A stretch of DNA of 64,000 nucleotides from Nymphaea colorata (taxonomy: Eukaryota; Streptophyta; Magnoliopsida; Nymphaeales; Nymphaeaceae). The notes under the pieces are model-generated. The model saw only the letters and a list, made by a program, of their open reading frames with translations, ran no database searches and was not told the DNA's origin. Below, in pieces: positions 22,851 through 35,905 of the stretch (position 1 is the first letter of the stretch; each line of letters opens with the position of its first letter). The stretch spans positions 1,793,544 to 1,857,543 of the forward strand of contig NC_045151.1 in the NCBI RefSeq assembly GCF_008831285.2, read 5' to 3'. The position numbers were made by a program, and so were the translations under genes.

Positions 22851-25255
22851 GGTAGATATGAATTGGTGGTGACGCATTTATGAAGGGAAGAAAGAAGAGT
22901 CATCGGCCCTTTCTGAAGTCCAAGTAGCACGTCACGAAAACGTTCTAACGTGATCTACCAAAATGTTTTCAAAAGCTACTCTGGCCTTCCCTTTGGAAGC
23001 TTGTCCGGTTGACAGGTCCCATTCAATTTGGACCCACCATGTGGAAGAAGACGATCAACATGGGCACTTCCTCACTAGTGCTGCCCACATAAGATCACTG
23101 CGTTGGCTCGCATCACTCTTCCTAGCGGTTCACTTTGTTTACTTGTTCGAGCGCCTGCAAGCATCAATTTTTCAGATGAAAAAGCCTTTACCTGGATTAC
23201 ACCGGGAGTGTTTGGGTGATGGTTAAAATTGAATTTATGAAAAAGCTTAGTTTTGATTAACTGATATTTTGTAAAGGAAGTGAATAATCTGGGTTTGAAC
23301 GTACAAACCAGGTTTCGGAACTTAATTAAAAAACGAGATGAGCATTTGGATGACATCTCTATTTAATCGAGTTTTGCGAATGCTTTCATGAAAATCAATT
23401 TTTTTTTAATGAGTTCTTAAAATCTGGTCTGCGCATTTGTGTAACACACTTCTAACCCAATTTATTGTCAATAACCTAAGGGAAGTAATTTTGTGAATAA
23501 CCTAAGTGAAGTCCGTCTTTCACTTCCTTTATTGTCTTTCTCTTAAAACCCCGATCCAGGCGTGGGTGTTACTTTCTAAATTGTCAAAGCTGGTGCCTGC
23601 GGTATTCAAGCCATTCAGGTCCCAATATAGCTCTACATGACAAACACGAAGGAGGGAGTTTTCCACCTCACTTTAAAGACTTAAACAGTAAGATTTTACT
23701 CCTGCTCACCTAAAAACAAGCAATCACTTCCTTTTCTAAATCCAAGTTCTATCAAATTTGGGTTTTCTCAAAATGCAATTTTGATGCTACCAATAACATG
23801 GACGTGATTCCGGATAGATGAACACATTTAAGTAAATTGATTCAAGTTTTCATGTTTAAACCTTTTTTCCTTCCCACTTTCTTGTGCCGTTCTTAGCAAC
23901 TTGGCCGGAGAAGACGGTGAATACCACTGTCAATGTCAGACCCATTTACTACTATAACTTGGCAGCGGGCTCTGAATCTGCAGCCGTACTCGGCCGTTCA
24001 GTCGATGCTGTAATGTGTCGTTTACCATCTCACCGGAACGATAACATGCCGGCGGTCCAACTTGTATGTTTTTTAATTTTTCATTCTTTCTGTTGTAATT
24101 GTTTTTTGAGAAAAAAACAGATGATCAATTAATGCTTCATTGCTGGCTGCCTGGCTCCACATTTTTCAAGTGTTTGGGTGACAGATCTGAGGTGATAGTC
24201 ATAGACGTGATCTGTAAGTGATGATGCAAATTAATGCTCCATATCTAACCTAATTAATGATCATCTGCCTCAGGAGGACAATTTGATTCATTGTGTCATG
24301 AGAGAGGAACAGAAAAACAATGAGAAAAAGATGTGAATTATTACTGTTGTATAAACCGGTTAATTTTTCTACATCTGTTAGTTGATCCGAGTTCCACCAC
24401 CCGTGTAATTCTCATGGAGCAGATCAGGCGGCGGTCACTGCAGACGACGGAGAGAAAAGAGAAGTCACCGGTGGCGCCTATCTCTCTTTAGTCATGTGAT
24501 CCGCCTGCCTTTTTCAGGGCTTTACCTCCGAGTTGACCCCAGAAAACGACCGGCCGGCAGCCACTGACGCGAAAGAGAGGCCACCCTTTTTACGCCGGTC
24601 AGCATCTTGCAGTGAATTCGAACTTAGCTACGATTGGACTTTGAATTACACGGTTACAGTGGGGAGCCGAAAATTACTTGGAATTTCTCCATGCATGAAC
24701 TCTGCAACCATGCCGACTGTTCAGATGAAGACGACCGGATCAAACAAAAGGTTACATGAATTCATTTTTCTCTTCCCCTCATCTTCCTCTGCCGTCTTTT
24801 TGAGTATGAAAGCAACCCACCAACCGGACCAAATAAATGCTTCCTCGCTTGATTTCTCCTTCTTTCTTCTTCTTTTTATAAAATTTCTTGACGACGATGG
24901 GTTCTTAATGGAGCCAAACGACTTTAAGGGCACGCCGTCTAACACCATCCATTAGTCTACCGATACTTTTTCTGAAAGTGACCCCAAAGAAACGCCTAGA
25001 GACGCAGCAGTAAGGAGACAGGACCGGTATGCATGCATGTACCTTGAAAGGATAGCGTATGAAGAAGAAGAATCTGCTGCTCTTGAAGCGTGTCGGCTTT
25101 CCACCACCATTAAGATGTTCAGATGGCTGCACTTCCGATGTTTATCTGCCTTAAATGGATACAATGGTGGCTGTTTGACTATGAGCCCAAGCAGCCTGGT
25201 CCACTGCGTCTGTCGGTTTGGTTTCAATTGAACAAAAGACAACACCTAACATTGG
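22851..25255. other. Intergenic, no gene recognised
   Basis: Composition is mixed. Frames at 23884-24132, 24533-24955 and 25037-25231 have no recognisable domain. The stretch 24420-25200 is less AT-rich than its surroundings and could hide exons of an unrecognised gene, but I cannot support one. Confidence 0.4.
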
Positions 25256-25640
25256 TATATGGCTGTGTTTGATAGTTTGGGATCCTATATTACCACAGGT
25301 TGGTGTACGGTGCGTTTGATAGCCTCGAATCTTATATAAGAAGATGATGTAAGATCATTTTTATAAATGTGTTTGATTGATATATGGGTGTGTTTGATAG
25401 CCTCAGATCTTATATTACCATATGTTGGTGTACGGTGCATTTGATAGCCTTAGATCATGATGTAAGGTTCTTTTTATGTAAGTGCGTTTGATTGATATAT
25501 GGTTGTGTTTGACAGCCTAAGTCTCATATTAAACCACGTTGGTGTACGGTGCATTTGATAGCTTCAGATCTTATACAAGAAGATGATATAAGGTCCTTTT
25601 TATGTGAAACCCACAACATAATGGAACACTGGATTTTAAC
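25256..25640. repeat. Local tandem repeat of the dispersed TGTTTGATAGCCTCAGATC family
   Basis: Three imperfect units of about 115-125 bases start near 25261, 25388 and 25501. Each has TGTGTTTGA(T/C)AG at its start and GGTGTACGGTGC(A/G)TTTGATAGC in its middle. Related single copies occur near 28130-28270 and 29240-29575, and in reverse at 43190-43345. It has no coding capacity. Confidence 0.75.
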
Positions 25641-28600
25641 ACCATGTGAAAAAGAGGATTTGATTGAGGGAGGGTAGGATCAGAACTTAGATGGTGGGAT
25701 CAGACCTAAGTTCATGGATATAAGATTCTTGGCGACTTCAAATCACCAGGGATCTCAAATCATAGGCAAACACCTAAAGGACATGGAGTTGTCGATAAAT
25801 CAAGCAGTTGTCGACAAGCCAAGTGAACGTCACGGGGCCTCGTTTGCTTAATTATGAGACTAATCACTATAAGCTTTGGCAGGAGTGGGCTTCTGTGGAA
25901 AGTTGCTCACACTGAACCCCAGAAAATTGATTATGTTTAAGTTGACACCTAAAAGCAGTTTTCTTAAAAACATATTCATGCTCTTTAAAAGTTGTTTTAC
26001 TGCCATTCAGCTAGAAATTTTTAGCTCCGCCCTTGACTAAAAAGACTTCCTTGATCAGTTTAAACCACTTTTTGAGCACTAGCTTTAGAGAAAATTGACG
26101 TTTTTGCCTGCTTTGGCCTTTGGCGGAGGCATCTTCTTCACGCCTGGTGGGACTGCTGCCATGAACAAAGCGAGAGTTCGATATGTTTTCTTATGGTTAA
26201 AACCTTAATTTTCAATACCCAAATCATTTTCCAGTAAAAATCAATAAGGTTGTTTTTGTTTTACCATAGATCTGAGATTTATAGTGATATGAAATCTTAG
26301 GATCTTAGATCCATGAATTTAAGGACATATATCTTTTCATTCGACTTTAAATCTCTTGTTTTTAACATGTAACATGAATTTTAAATTCATGCTATGCTAT
26401 TCAGATAAATGGAGAATCTCCCAAAACACACATTTTTATATAATATTAGATCTAAAATCGAAGGATATCAAACTCAACCTAAAATATGAGAATACCATAT
26501 GAGAATACCCTGTGGATTTCCAGGTATAGAAGATTTAATTTTAGGAAATCTGTCAGCATTCTAGAAATCTCGATCTTGGTAAAGGACCCACTCCCACGTG
26601 CATGTCCTCAGCTGCGTCGGATCCCTCAAATAACCCAACATGCCTTTTCTTCAGTCTTTCTGCTTTTCCTTTTCTTCTCCGTTTCCAACTTTTTCCGGAC
26701 ATTTTGCAACACAGAGGACAAACATCGACGTCTAAACAACTGCAGCGTTTGATGCTTTTGATGCCTTTCACAGAAGGCAATTCCAAAAGATTAGCACCTA
26801 AAAGAGTACGCCGAAACAGATCAGTGTTGTACATAAAATTAATGGACAGCCATGGAAGCATTTTGAGTACAGTCTACAAACTAATTGCATTTCAAACAAT
26901 CATTTGAATTTCTCAGCAAATGGTTTAACGTGGAGAGTATGAAGAGTTGTTTGTATTGCTCAAATAATAATTAGTTTTCCAATTATATATATATATATAT
27001 ATATACATGTAATTTTTGTTTGAGGGGCACTTATACAAAGTTACTAAATTTTAAATTATTAAAAAAAAATTAGATTTAAATTAATATTAAAATGAATGAG
27101 GGGCACGATACATAAACCAGCCAATGTCGATGGGCATGTGTATATAACAAACAAATTTTATAAAAGAATCCAAATATGTGAATAATGAAAATTTGGGAGA
27201 CTGTGCAGGCAACTGCCCACACATGCCCAAATGTAATATATATATAACTATATATATAAGAAAGAGAGAGAAAGGGAGAGTTATCCTCACATGTGTGTGG
27301 AGACAGTCACATGGGCCAATAAATATGGTCTATAATGGTGATTTCGGTCCGTCTTTGCTGTCACCTTTCCTAGTTTCCCATGTGAAAGTCTGTACTATGG
27401 AAAACCAAACAAATAAAAAAAATTGTCGAATGGGAGGTTTCATTTTTGAGATCCGAAAGCAGCAGAGACCTCTCTCCCTCCGTCTCCTCCAACCTCAGGT
27501 TGTCCCTTCTTCTTATATGGAAGACTAACACCCAATTCAGGACTAGGTTTTCAACAATATGAAAATGTAGGCATGAATGGCAGCGGCCAACCACAATAAT
27601 TGTACTATTGGCCTATTCACTATAGGGTCGTGTTGAAGACGTGTCTTCAGTTTGATTTTCGTAGGTGCTACATTTTCTGAACTGCAAACTCTGGTATGCA
27701 TGATACTTGAGACTGCAAACGGTGGTATGCATGATACTTGAGTTGAAACGTGTATCATATGATTACCTAGGTCTCGAAACAGCTTTCGACTCTGGGAGCG
27801 AGAGGAAAGAGGAAGGATTTGCCTCTCGCTGTCGCAGCTCCAGTAGCTGGGCAAGTGCCAGCCTAACTGATACAGTAAACTCTATGCAATAAAAGTAATG
27901 GGCAGCCCTAGGTCTGACTAAATAGAATTTGATGCTAGACGAATTATTTCAATTCTAGTTTAAATATCCGGCACTAACAAAGGGCCGGGCTTGTTTCTAT
28001 GTGCGTATTATTGAATTCAAACATATCATAGTTTGCCCTCTACATAATGGTCAGGGAGGCAGTTGAAATTATGGAGACATAGGTGTACTACACCCTGTAC
28101 ATAAAGTAAAAAGTAGATCATTACTTTAGGAGGGATTTTGATTGCCCTTGATCTTAAATAATCCTCGCGATTTGAGATCTATGGATTTAAAATCAGACCC
28201 TTTCCTCTATGATCTTAAATCAAACTTTTTCTCAATGTAAAAAGGCAAAGTAATTAAGGATTTCAAATGCAACCATGAATTTTGCGACGATCTTTTGCCG
28301 CATGATTAGTTGACCATAAACTAGTTTAGTTTCTCGCACCACCCCTGAGCTTGTACCTAAGTTTGTTTAAAACCTTCAATTACAAAATCTTTACACCTTA
28401 AGAGGCAGTGTTGTATATAAATACGTATAAATGAGCATGTTTTTTTAAAGCATCAATATGAAACTAAAAAAAATTGTTAGGCTGGTGTAAGCAACTGCTC
28501 ATGCATGGTTCTGCCACTGATAGCTATAAAGCTGAAGAAATAAGAGACAAAAGGGAGTCCTGTACGTGGAAACGCAATTTTTTTTTTTTTTTTGGCTTGC

Positions 28601-30175
28601 CATCGTCGAGTAAATTAACCTTTGTTCACCTTTTTAACGTCGAGACTTCCTTGAATTGAAGAAAAATTTTACTTATTTTGGTTGTTTGTTAGGGCATTTC
28701 CCTTACGACACTGGAATACATAAACCAGCTGAAGGACTAAATGTCACTTACAATTACCGCTTTGTGCATTTCACGTTCACGTTAAGTTGCTCTCGTACAT
28801 TCTAGTTCCCTTGTATTTCCCATCACTTTACACGCTGTCCTTATTAATTTCACGTAATTTAAAGAACCTAAGCAAACGTGGTACTCTTGTATACGTTATA
28901 AAATAAAAATATTATTTATACTTTGTTTCCGTAATTTTGGAACATAAAAGCAGTCTCCAACCCTAACCTGAAGTAAAAATCCACTGCTACAGCAAACGGT
29001 AGATTTCCAAAACTGGAGACTTCATACCCTCATTTTATAAAAAACCATGGACCTTTAGTTTAAAGGGTGGGTCTGACTACAAATCCACAGTTTTAAAATC
29101 CCCCTGTTTCTGTTAGTAGTTTTGGAACTTGGGTCCGATGCTGTCAAGCACAGCCTCAAAAAAAAAGAAAGAATGTGACAAGTACAGGAATATCGTGACA
29201 AGTTTTACACTCGAGCTGAAACAAATGGTCTAGTTTAGCCTTTTGGTTGTGTTTGATTGCCTCGAATTTATGATTCATGAAAGATTTTAGAACCTCAAAT
29301 CTGAGATCTAAAATTTAAAATATTAAATTTTAAAAGCTCTTGTTTGATGCAATCCTTCAACCTGCCATTTTCCCCTTTCTCTACCGTCATGCATGAATCT
29401 GAAATTCACGCTTGACGTTGGATTCCCTCTCCCCCTCCGATTTAAGATCCATGGATTTTAGCATTTTCAATAAACTGAAAGCTGAGGTTCTTAAATCTTC
29501 AGTTTGATAAACCTCAAATTTACTCAGCATAACCGCACATCTTAGATCCAAAGCTATCAAATGTAACTTTAAACTGATGAGATCGGACTATGACACAGAC
29601 AGTAAGTCACTTTTAGAAATGACATTTATTTTCAAAGTAAGTCACTTTTAGATATGACATTATTTTCAAAACTATCATTATCAGATAAGAGTTTTCTTAT
29701 GATTTTACAAGAGACTAAAGATAACATGGGGTCGCAAGACATCATTACTCAAGCAGGTGCATAGACTCAGGTAGAGAGTGGGTGCTCATGAACTTTGAGC
29801 CTTTTGACTACCTATTTAGCTTGGTAAAGGTGACACGTTATTAATATGGTAGAAGTTTTAATAGTGTGAAACCTCGAACTAATTTAATTGACTTAATGCT
29901 GCCATGTTATTCATGCATTCACTGCTATATATAACAAAATCTAAGCAAAAGTGCTGGATGTACCTTGAACGAAACTAAAAAAAACCCATGTTATTCATAC
30001 ATCCAATGCTAGATACAAAAAGAACTGGATGTGGATGTGGAATGAGTATAAAATCAAACATCAGATCTGCATAATTGAAAGGGCCAACATGTGTTTGAAT
30101 ACCTAGATAATGGTAGAATTGAAATTTGACTAACAAAGAAGCTATTTCCCTTCTTTCTTAAATCAGACCCTACTG

Positions 30176-30177
<2 letters not shown>
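25641..30177. other. Intergenic DNA with dispersed repeat fragments
   Basis: No gene is recognised. Fragments of the GATCTTAGATC/TTTGATAGCC repeat family lie at 26270-26480, 28130-28270 and 29240-29575. There is a TA run at about 26983-27004, a two-copy 31-bp tandem repeat (unit ACTGCAAAC...ACTTGAG) at 27681-27742, and an 18-T run near 28579. The frame 26602-26907 and its antisense partner have no recognisable domain. Confidence 0.5.

Positions 30178-30207
<30 letters not shown>
30178..30207. repeat. TA array flanking the MITE (left)
   Basis: About 15 uninterrupted TA units end exactly at the terminal GACTCTAAC of the MITE. Confidence 0.9.
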
Positions 30208-30209
<2 letters not shown>

Positions 30210-30428
30210 CTCTAACTATGCAGAATCAGACAACCATCTAATGAGGACCATCCATTAAAAACTCAAAACAGATAGATGATTGAGAGAAAAATAAAGAGAA
30301 AAAGATGTGAACTAATAGTACATGTTCAAAATGTCCATCAATGTTTTCTCTTTATTTTTTGTTAATTATCTATCATATTGGATCAGACGTCCATGTTAAA
30401 TAGCTAAGTAACTTTGAATGTCAGAGTC
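30208..30428. mobile_element. Palindromic MITE (221 bp), best-preserved copy in the window
   Basis: The left end GACTCTAAC and the right end GTCAGAGTC form a terminal inverted repeat with one mismatch. The inner arms are also complementary: GATAGATGATTGAGAG...AAATAAAGAGAAAA on the left pairs with TTTTCTCTTTATTTTTTG...TATCTATC on the right, so the element can fold into a long hairpin. The centre carries the family phrase GATGTGAACTAATAGTACATG. TA arrays flank both sides, consistent with a TA target preference. There is no coding capacity. Relatives are at 8160-8560, 11905-12080, 33040-33110 and 57503-57690. Confidence 0.65.
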
Positions 30429-30431
30429 ACC

Positions 30432-30434
<3 letters not shown>

Positions 30435-30516
<82 letters not shown>
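30435..30516. repeat. TA array followed by (TG)n (right flank of the MITE)
   Basis: About 32 TA units run to 30499 and pass into nine TG units. The same TA-then-TG order is seen at 56796-56999. Confidence 0.9.
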
Positions 30517-30517
<1 letters not shown>

Positions 30518-33500
30518 TAATTTCTCCGTCTTCTAGCCTCTCACAACAAACTGCCCATACAAAAACGTTTGATTTACATTTTAGACAATTGCACTTTAGA
30601 TAATGTTGTGTAAACTGATGTGCTGCTTACATTTCTACATGCTGAAACTTACCCAAATAAAAAAACAAAGAAAAAACTACTCTTGCGCTCGAAAGATGTG
30701 GAAGCCAAAGTCACAGAATTATTCTTTGGCAGACTGCGCTCCCCACCAACTCAAAGGCTTCTCCAATTATATGAAACATTCCACAACTAGATAATGTTTA
30801 TCTTTTAGAAGGGGCACTCCATTCAAGCAGACACTGTGCCCATGATCAATGATAAAGCTGCTACATTAACAGTTGCCGAAGATTCTGTTCTCAAAAGCTA
30901 GCATGAGTTAAATAATATTTATAAGAAAACGTTTGATCACCTACAGAAATTTGTTTTTTGAGTTCTTTTTTATGTTGTTTTTCCCTTGTCTACTGCACTC
31001 ATACACCTTTTCCTCCCTAAGTTTGTTAGCATTCTTATTTAGAGGATTGATAAGCGTTTGGTAGTATGACAGCCTTGATGTATTACAATTCATGCGCAAC
31101 TTTGTGAATCTCTATTTCTTTCTAATGTTACTGTCTTAATTAAGGGATAAACTAAACATCACATACAATACAAGCAAAACTTCTAGAAGCGTCTCCTTTT
31201 CTTCTCAAACTATATACATGGATAATTCTTTTTTTTTTTTTTGGTGAGCATCAAACTTCTAATGGCAATTTATCAATGCATGTACACATGCAGTAGCTTT
31301 CCTTCTGGCCTTCTTTTTCAATCTGAAAGCGTAGTTTCATATCCCCAGACAAACAAATACCTCCTCCTGTTGGCTTTTCGCTCTCTTAACAGGCGTCTCA
31401 AGAATATTAATAAGATACGTAGTGTACGTAATCCTCTCACCTAACTCGTTTTTAATTCACTCCTTTGTCTTAAGCCATGAAAGCGATGAACAATATTTAT
31501 AAAAAGAACAAGTAAATCCAAATAATTCTTACACCAAAAGGAAACATAATGAAAGCTTAATTTCTAAACCTGAACAATGTTGCGCGGCCAAGATGGCAGT
31601 TTCAACTTAGCATATATAAATATAATATGACCGGCTGCAGAGGAGGTTGGTGGAATTGAAAATTGCGAAAATATATGGTAGATACGTTAAATAATTCTAC
31701 TGGCAGGTTGTGGATGGAAATAATATAAAAAACAAATAAGATGTTGGAATCCTTAAAGATGGAATCTTCCTCCACTTTCCCCTATGTGGAAGACTCTTTC
31801 AATATTTAAAAAAAAAAATCGCGGAAACTACTAAGTTTTGCAATAATTGCATGCTTACATGATATTCGATTTTCTTGTCTAAAATCAATATTTACTTTGT
31901 CGTTTACAGTTATTAAGCTCCCTTTTGTAGTCTTGATGAGACAGTAAGAACAGGACAGAGGCCTTCTTTGAGGTAAATATTGTGCACAATATTTAAAACA
32001 TTATTTCATATTATTTCATGAATCTGTTTTAATTTTTTTAATAGATTCATGAAACAATAACAAACTCTTGTTATAAGACATTTATTATAATACGAAAATA
32101 TCGTGTTTTCGAAAGTACATGATTTGAAGACGATATGTTTTTTGTTTAGAATCATGACATGATTATAGATATCGTTTGTCTACATCAATCAAACACTTTA
32201 ATTTATGGTTTTAGAAGCAAAAAATTTTGTTCGTGAAATGTGTGTTATATACACGAACAATATATGTTTCAAGAACACAATGGTTTTTTTTTTTTTCAAT
32301 CTTCACCTTACACCTTCATAATAGCTCATCAAATCCACGAAATTCCTGTATTTCGATAAGAGAGGCAATCCGCTAAATTTGTCTAATGAGTACCACAACT
32401 GGCTGCCTCACTTTTATTTGACAATCTGCAGGCAAAACAATGGTTCACTGGGGCGATTTATTTACAATAAAATGTTAGAAGGATAAACAGGTAGATGTAT
32501 AACTTATAATTTCAAATTTTAATAGGGTTAAAATAACATTTTCTAAAATTTTTATATAGGTTAGATGAAAGTTTTTTAGAATTACATGATTAAAAAAAAA
32601 AAATGAGAGGAGGCCATGACCGCGGCCGAGGCGTCTGGTTTCGCCCCTGCAGATGCCAGTTTTTGTAATATTATTATTTAATCATTGACAGATCGATCTG
32701 TACGTTGTATATCTTATTTTCGGTGGTGGGGACGGACGATGAATAAATAATAGAAGCAAAATAAGACTTTGTTGAACAAACGACGGGAAAAAAGCATACA
32801 AAACTATTATGTTTATGCCACTCACAACCACAGCAAGTCATTACCAGTTATTTTGTTCTATTTTATTGCAAACTTGTCGTGCAGGCGATGATCAGATCAG
32901 GTGTAGACGATGACGATAGAAAGAAACATGTTTTCCCAAACATGGCGTCCTGGGTCACCTAGCAATGCAAATATTTTGAGTTGAAAGAAGTGACAAGAAA
33001 AACAGACATGATATTTTAGTCATATGACATTAATTAGTAACTTTTTTTTTTTGATTTTCTCTCAACCATCTGTCTTAATAAAATTCGATAGTAGCAGATG
33101 GTCTAATATATATATATTATCAACTAAATTGATTTGGTAAGGCACATTGAATCTGAAAATTCAGACCATGAATTTGGAAAGTGGCTGGCTAGCGTTGCCG
33201 CTAACGTACCAAGAAAATCCAGCTGGTGACTGAAGGCCCAGACGCTATTGAACGAAAGACTAAATGTAAAAGGTGGTTGGTTGGGTGACCTTTTCAAATT
33301 ATGATACTGTGGATGCAGTGAGGTGCCATGGCAAAAAGAACTTCCACAAGACAAGAAAGAAGATGGAAATCTCTGTCATGCATTAGCAAGAAAGAGCATG
33401 GCGTCAAAGATGCTCCCAGTCACAGCTGCTTTGCCGAGTTAAAGCTCCGTATGGATGGAGGGAAAAGAAGGGAAATAAGAACCCAAAATAAAAATGAAGG

Positions 33501-35469
33501 AAAGAAATTATTATGAAGCTTGTTTGCATGGAAACGGAAGGAGCACCTCTTTTATTTTCCATCCCAATTGGATTGGATTTGCATTGAATTGTCATTTTCT
33601 TTTCCATTCATTTACTTTCATTTCCTTTGCATCCAAACATTTTTTTCCCTTCCCGTCAACCAACCAAATACCAGATTGTCTACTCTTTTCCTCCCTTTCA
33701 TTCCTTTTCCCTCCCTCCAAACAGGCGGTAGTAAACTACTCAGATTTGAGGAACACCAACACATACAAAACTAGACTATGTGGATCTGACTAATATGTAA
33801 ACAAAACAGATTATGTCCGTCCTTGTGGGCAACTGCCCACACGAAACCACGAGGCTCTTTGATCGGAAAGCATGTGAACACATTGTCTTGTGCCGTTTCG
33901 TATGCATTTCATGCTCTACAATGAAACACGCATGCAGGAACACGCCGTTCTTGCATGTAATCACTAAATTTGGTCAGTTCCTTGCCTGCGGACAAGACAG
34001 GCGCTTTGTTTTCGGTATCTCGAGGACACAAGTTGAACAAGCTCTTAATCATGTTGATATGCTCTGTATGAACATTATTAGAATAAGCATGAATCGGGTG
34101 GCCGATTCAAGGGCGAGATGTGTCCGTTATATATGTTAAATATTTTATAGGTTTTTTTTTTAAGAATAATCTTTTAATTTTTTTTGCTGATTCACTACTG
34201 ATTCAGTTGAATATACATGTGAATCGGCAGCATTACTGATCAAACCGGAATTTCATAGCCCTAATACTAACAGTTAGTCGCCAACAAAAGCGACGTTCAC
34301 CTGACTAAACAGTTGAACTTACAGTTCTTTCAATTAAATTGAACAAAATGAAGATGGAGTTCAACATGATGAGTGCCAAACTAGCCTCATTGGCATGGTC
34401 TGCGGACGGGGCCACATCTACCGGTTTGGTATTCGGGTGGTCATCAGTGACTGAGCTAAAAAATTTTGGCTGAAATGCACTCGCCAGTCTCATTGGCTTA
34501 GTAGGTTGGGTGCTCACATGGTAGTGTTCACCTAGGTCTGGGGTGGGCAGTACTTGTGGCTCTAGCTCGGTCACAATAGAAGTTCTAACCTGGGCTTTAA
34601 CAGCTTCCTTGGCGATCGTCTTCCTTCTTCAGTGCAGCGAAAACTTCCGCCGGAGGATGAACCTTTTTGGCTTGGAGGGAAAATTTCTTATAGGTGAATG
34701 AAATAAAAAAGAGCCAACTTATTTTTAACGTGGGCGATCCGTTTTTTTCAACAGTAGCAATAGATTTGAACCTTTCTTTTCTTACTAGGGTCGGAGCCAA
34801 GGTGTCCCACCTCGAAATTTTTTTTGTTTTAAAAAATACATGTAAATTTTAGAAAAATTCACTTGTTTAATATAAAAATTTTGAAAAATAATATTTCCGT
34901 TCCATTCAAAATTTAGAAACTTTAATTCGATTTTACATAAAAAAATTTCTGGTTCCACCCTTCGTTACTTTAGTATCTTTTAGTCAAAGGCTCCAGTCTA
35001 TACATTAGCTCCGCTACTAGTGATTATCTTTAATTTGTAGATGCCTTGCGACTTTGGCGTTCGGGTCAAAAGTATGAAGACTTTTATGCAAGGAAACTCA
35101 ATGCTTTGAAAACTGGCATCGGACTTCCTTGGTGAAAGCAAATATCTATCTAAGGAAGATGCACTGTGCCATTAAAAAAACAAAAAAAAAGAGTGAAAGC
35201 TTTCCATTAAAAATGCAACACGCCAAGATGTTCCACTTTCTTATGCACTTTCCGCTAAAGGCCCAAGCTCTCCTTCCTCCCCTTACCTCCTCCAAGGTGT
35301 AAGGCTGTGGTAGTGCCTCGAGAATAATTATTGTACTTCACCTTGATGCCGTGCACCACTCTACAAGGCATAGGAAAGTAACGTCTCCCCAAATCAGATG
35401 AATGATACGTCACTAACGCACCATTAACCTGACCACCTATATGAGGGCAGAGGGAATAGAGGTGTCCCA
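30517..35469. other. Intergenic, no gene recognised
   Basis: AT-rich DNA with poly-A/T runs. The sequence GTGGGCAACTGCCCAC near 33825 is a near-perfect 16-base palindrome whose variants recur near 27207, 28488 and 36500. A MITE-like remnant lies at 33040-33110. Fragments of a dispersed repeat rich in TAAAATTTTTAT with a nearby GGCC or GGAGCC phrase occur at 32510-32650 and 34795-34970. The frames 33813-34139 and 34305-34800 (minus) have no recognised domain. Confidence 0.45.
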
Positions 35470-35905
35470 TGGATAGGGGTGAACAACAAGTCGAGTTACT
35501 CGAACTCGACTAGTTAAAGTTTGGTTCATAACCGAGTTCGATCCGAGTCATTTGCTTAACGAGTCAAGCTCGAGTTCATAAGCCAACTCGTTCAAATAAT
35601 AGAGTTGAGTTTGAGCTCAACACGTAACTGTCGGGTCGAGCTCGAGCCATAATCGAGTTTGTTGAGCGTTAATCAAGTAGATATATTCAAACAAGTTTTC
35701 GAGTTTATTGAGCCTTAATCGAGTCAAGCTTAAGCTCAACACGTAATGATAAATATGGATTCTATTCAAACGAGATTATCGAGTCTTAATTGAGTCGAAC
35801 TCGAGCTGCTTCCGTCGAGCTATGCTCGAACTCGAGCCAAGTCATGCTTGAGGTTTCATTAGTCAAGCTGAGCTCAAACTAACTGAACTGAGGCTCGACG
35901 ATCTC
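35470..35905. repeat. Degenerate CTCGAG/GAGTTC-rich repeat, copy 2
   Basis: It starts with GGGGTGAACAACAAGTCGAG and continues through many variants of GAGTCAAGCTCGAG, AATCGAGTTT and GAGCTCAACACGTAA. Some phrases (TTGAGCGTTAATC/TTGAGCCTTAATC, GAGCTCAACACGTAA) recur every 50-80 bases. It is the longer relative of 4805-5130. Confidence 0.6.

Noticed and set aside
24533..24955. 140-codon plus frame in the 24-25 kb region
   Set aside because: No recognisable domain, no support from splice structure, and an overlapping minus frame is also open.
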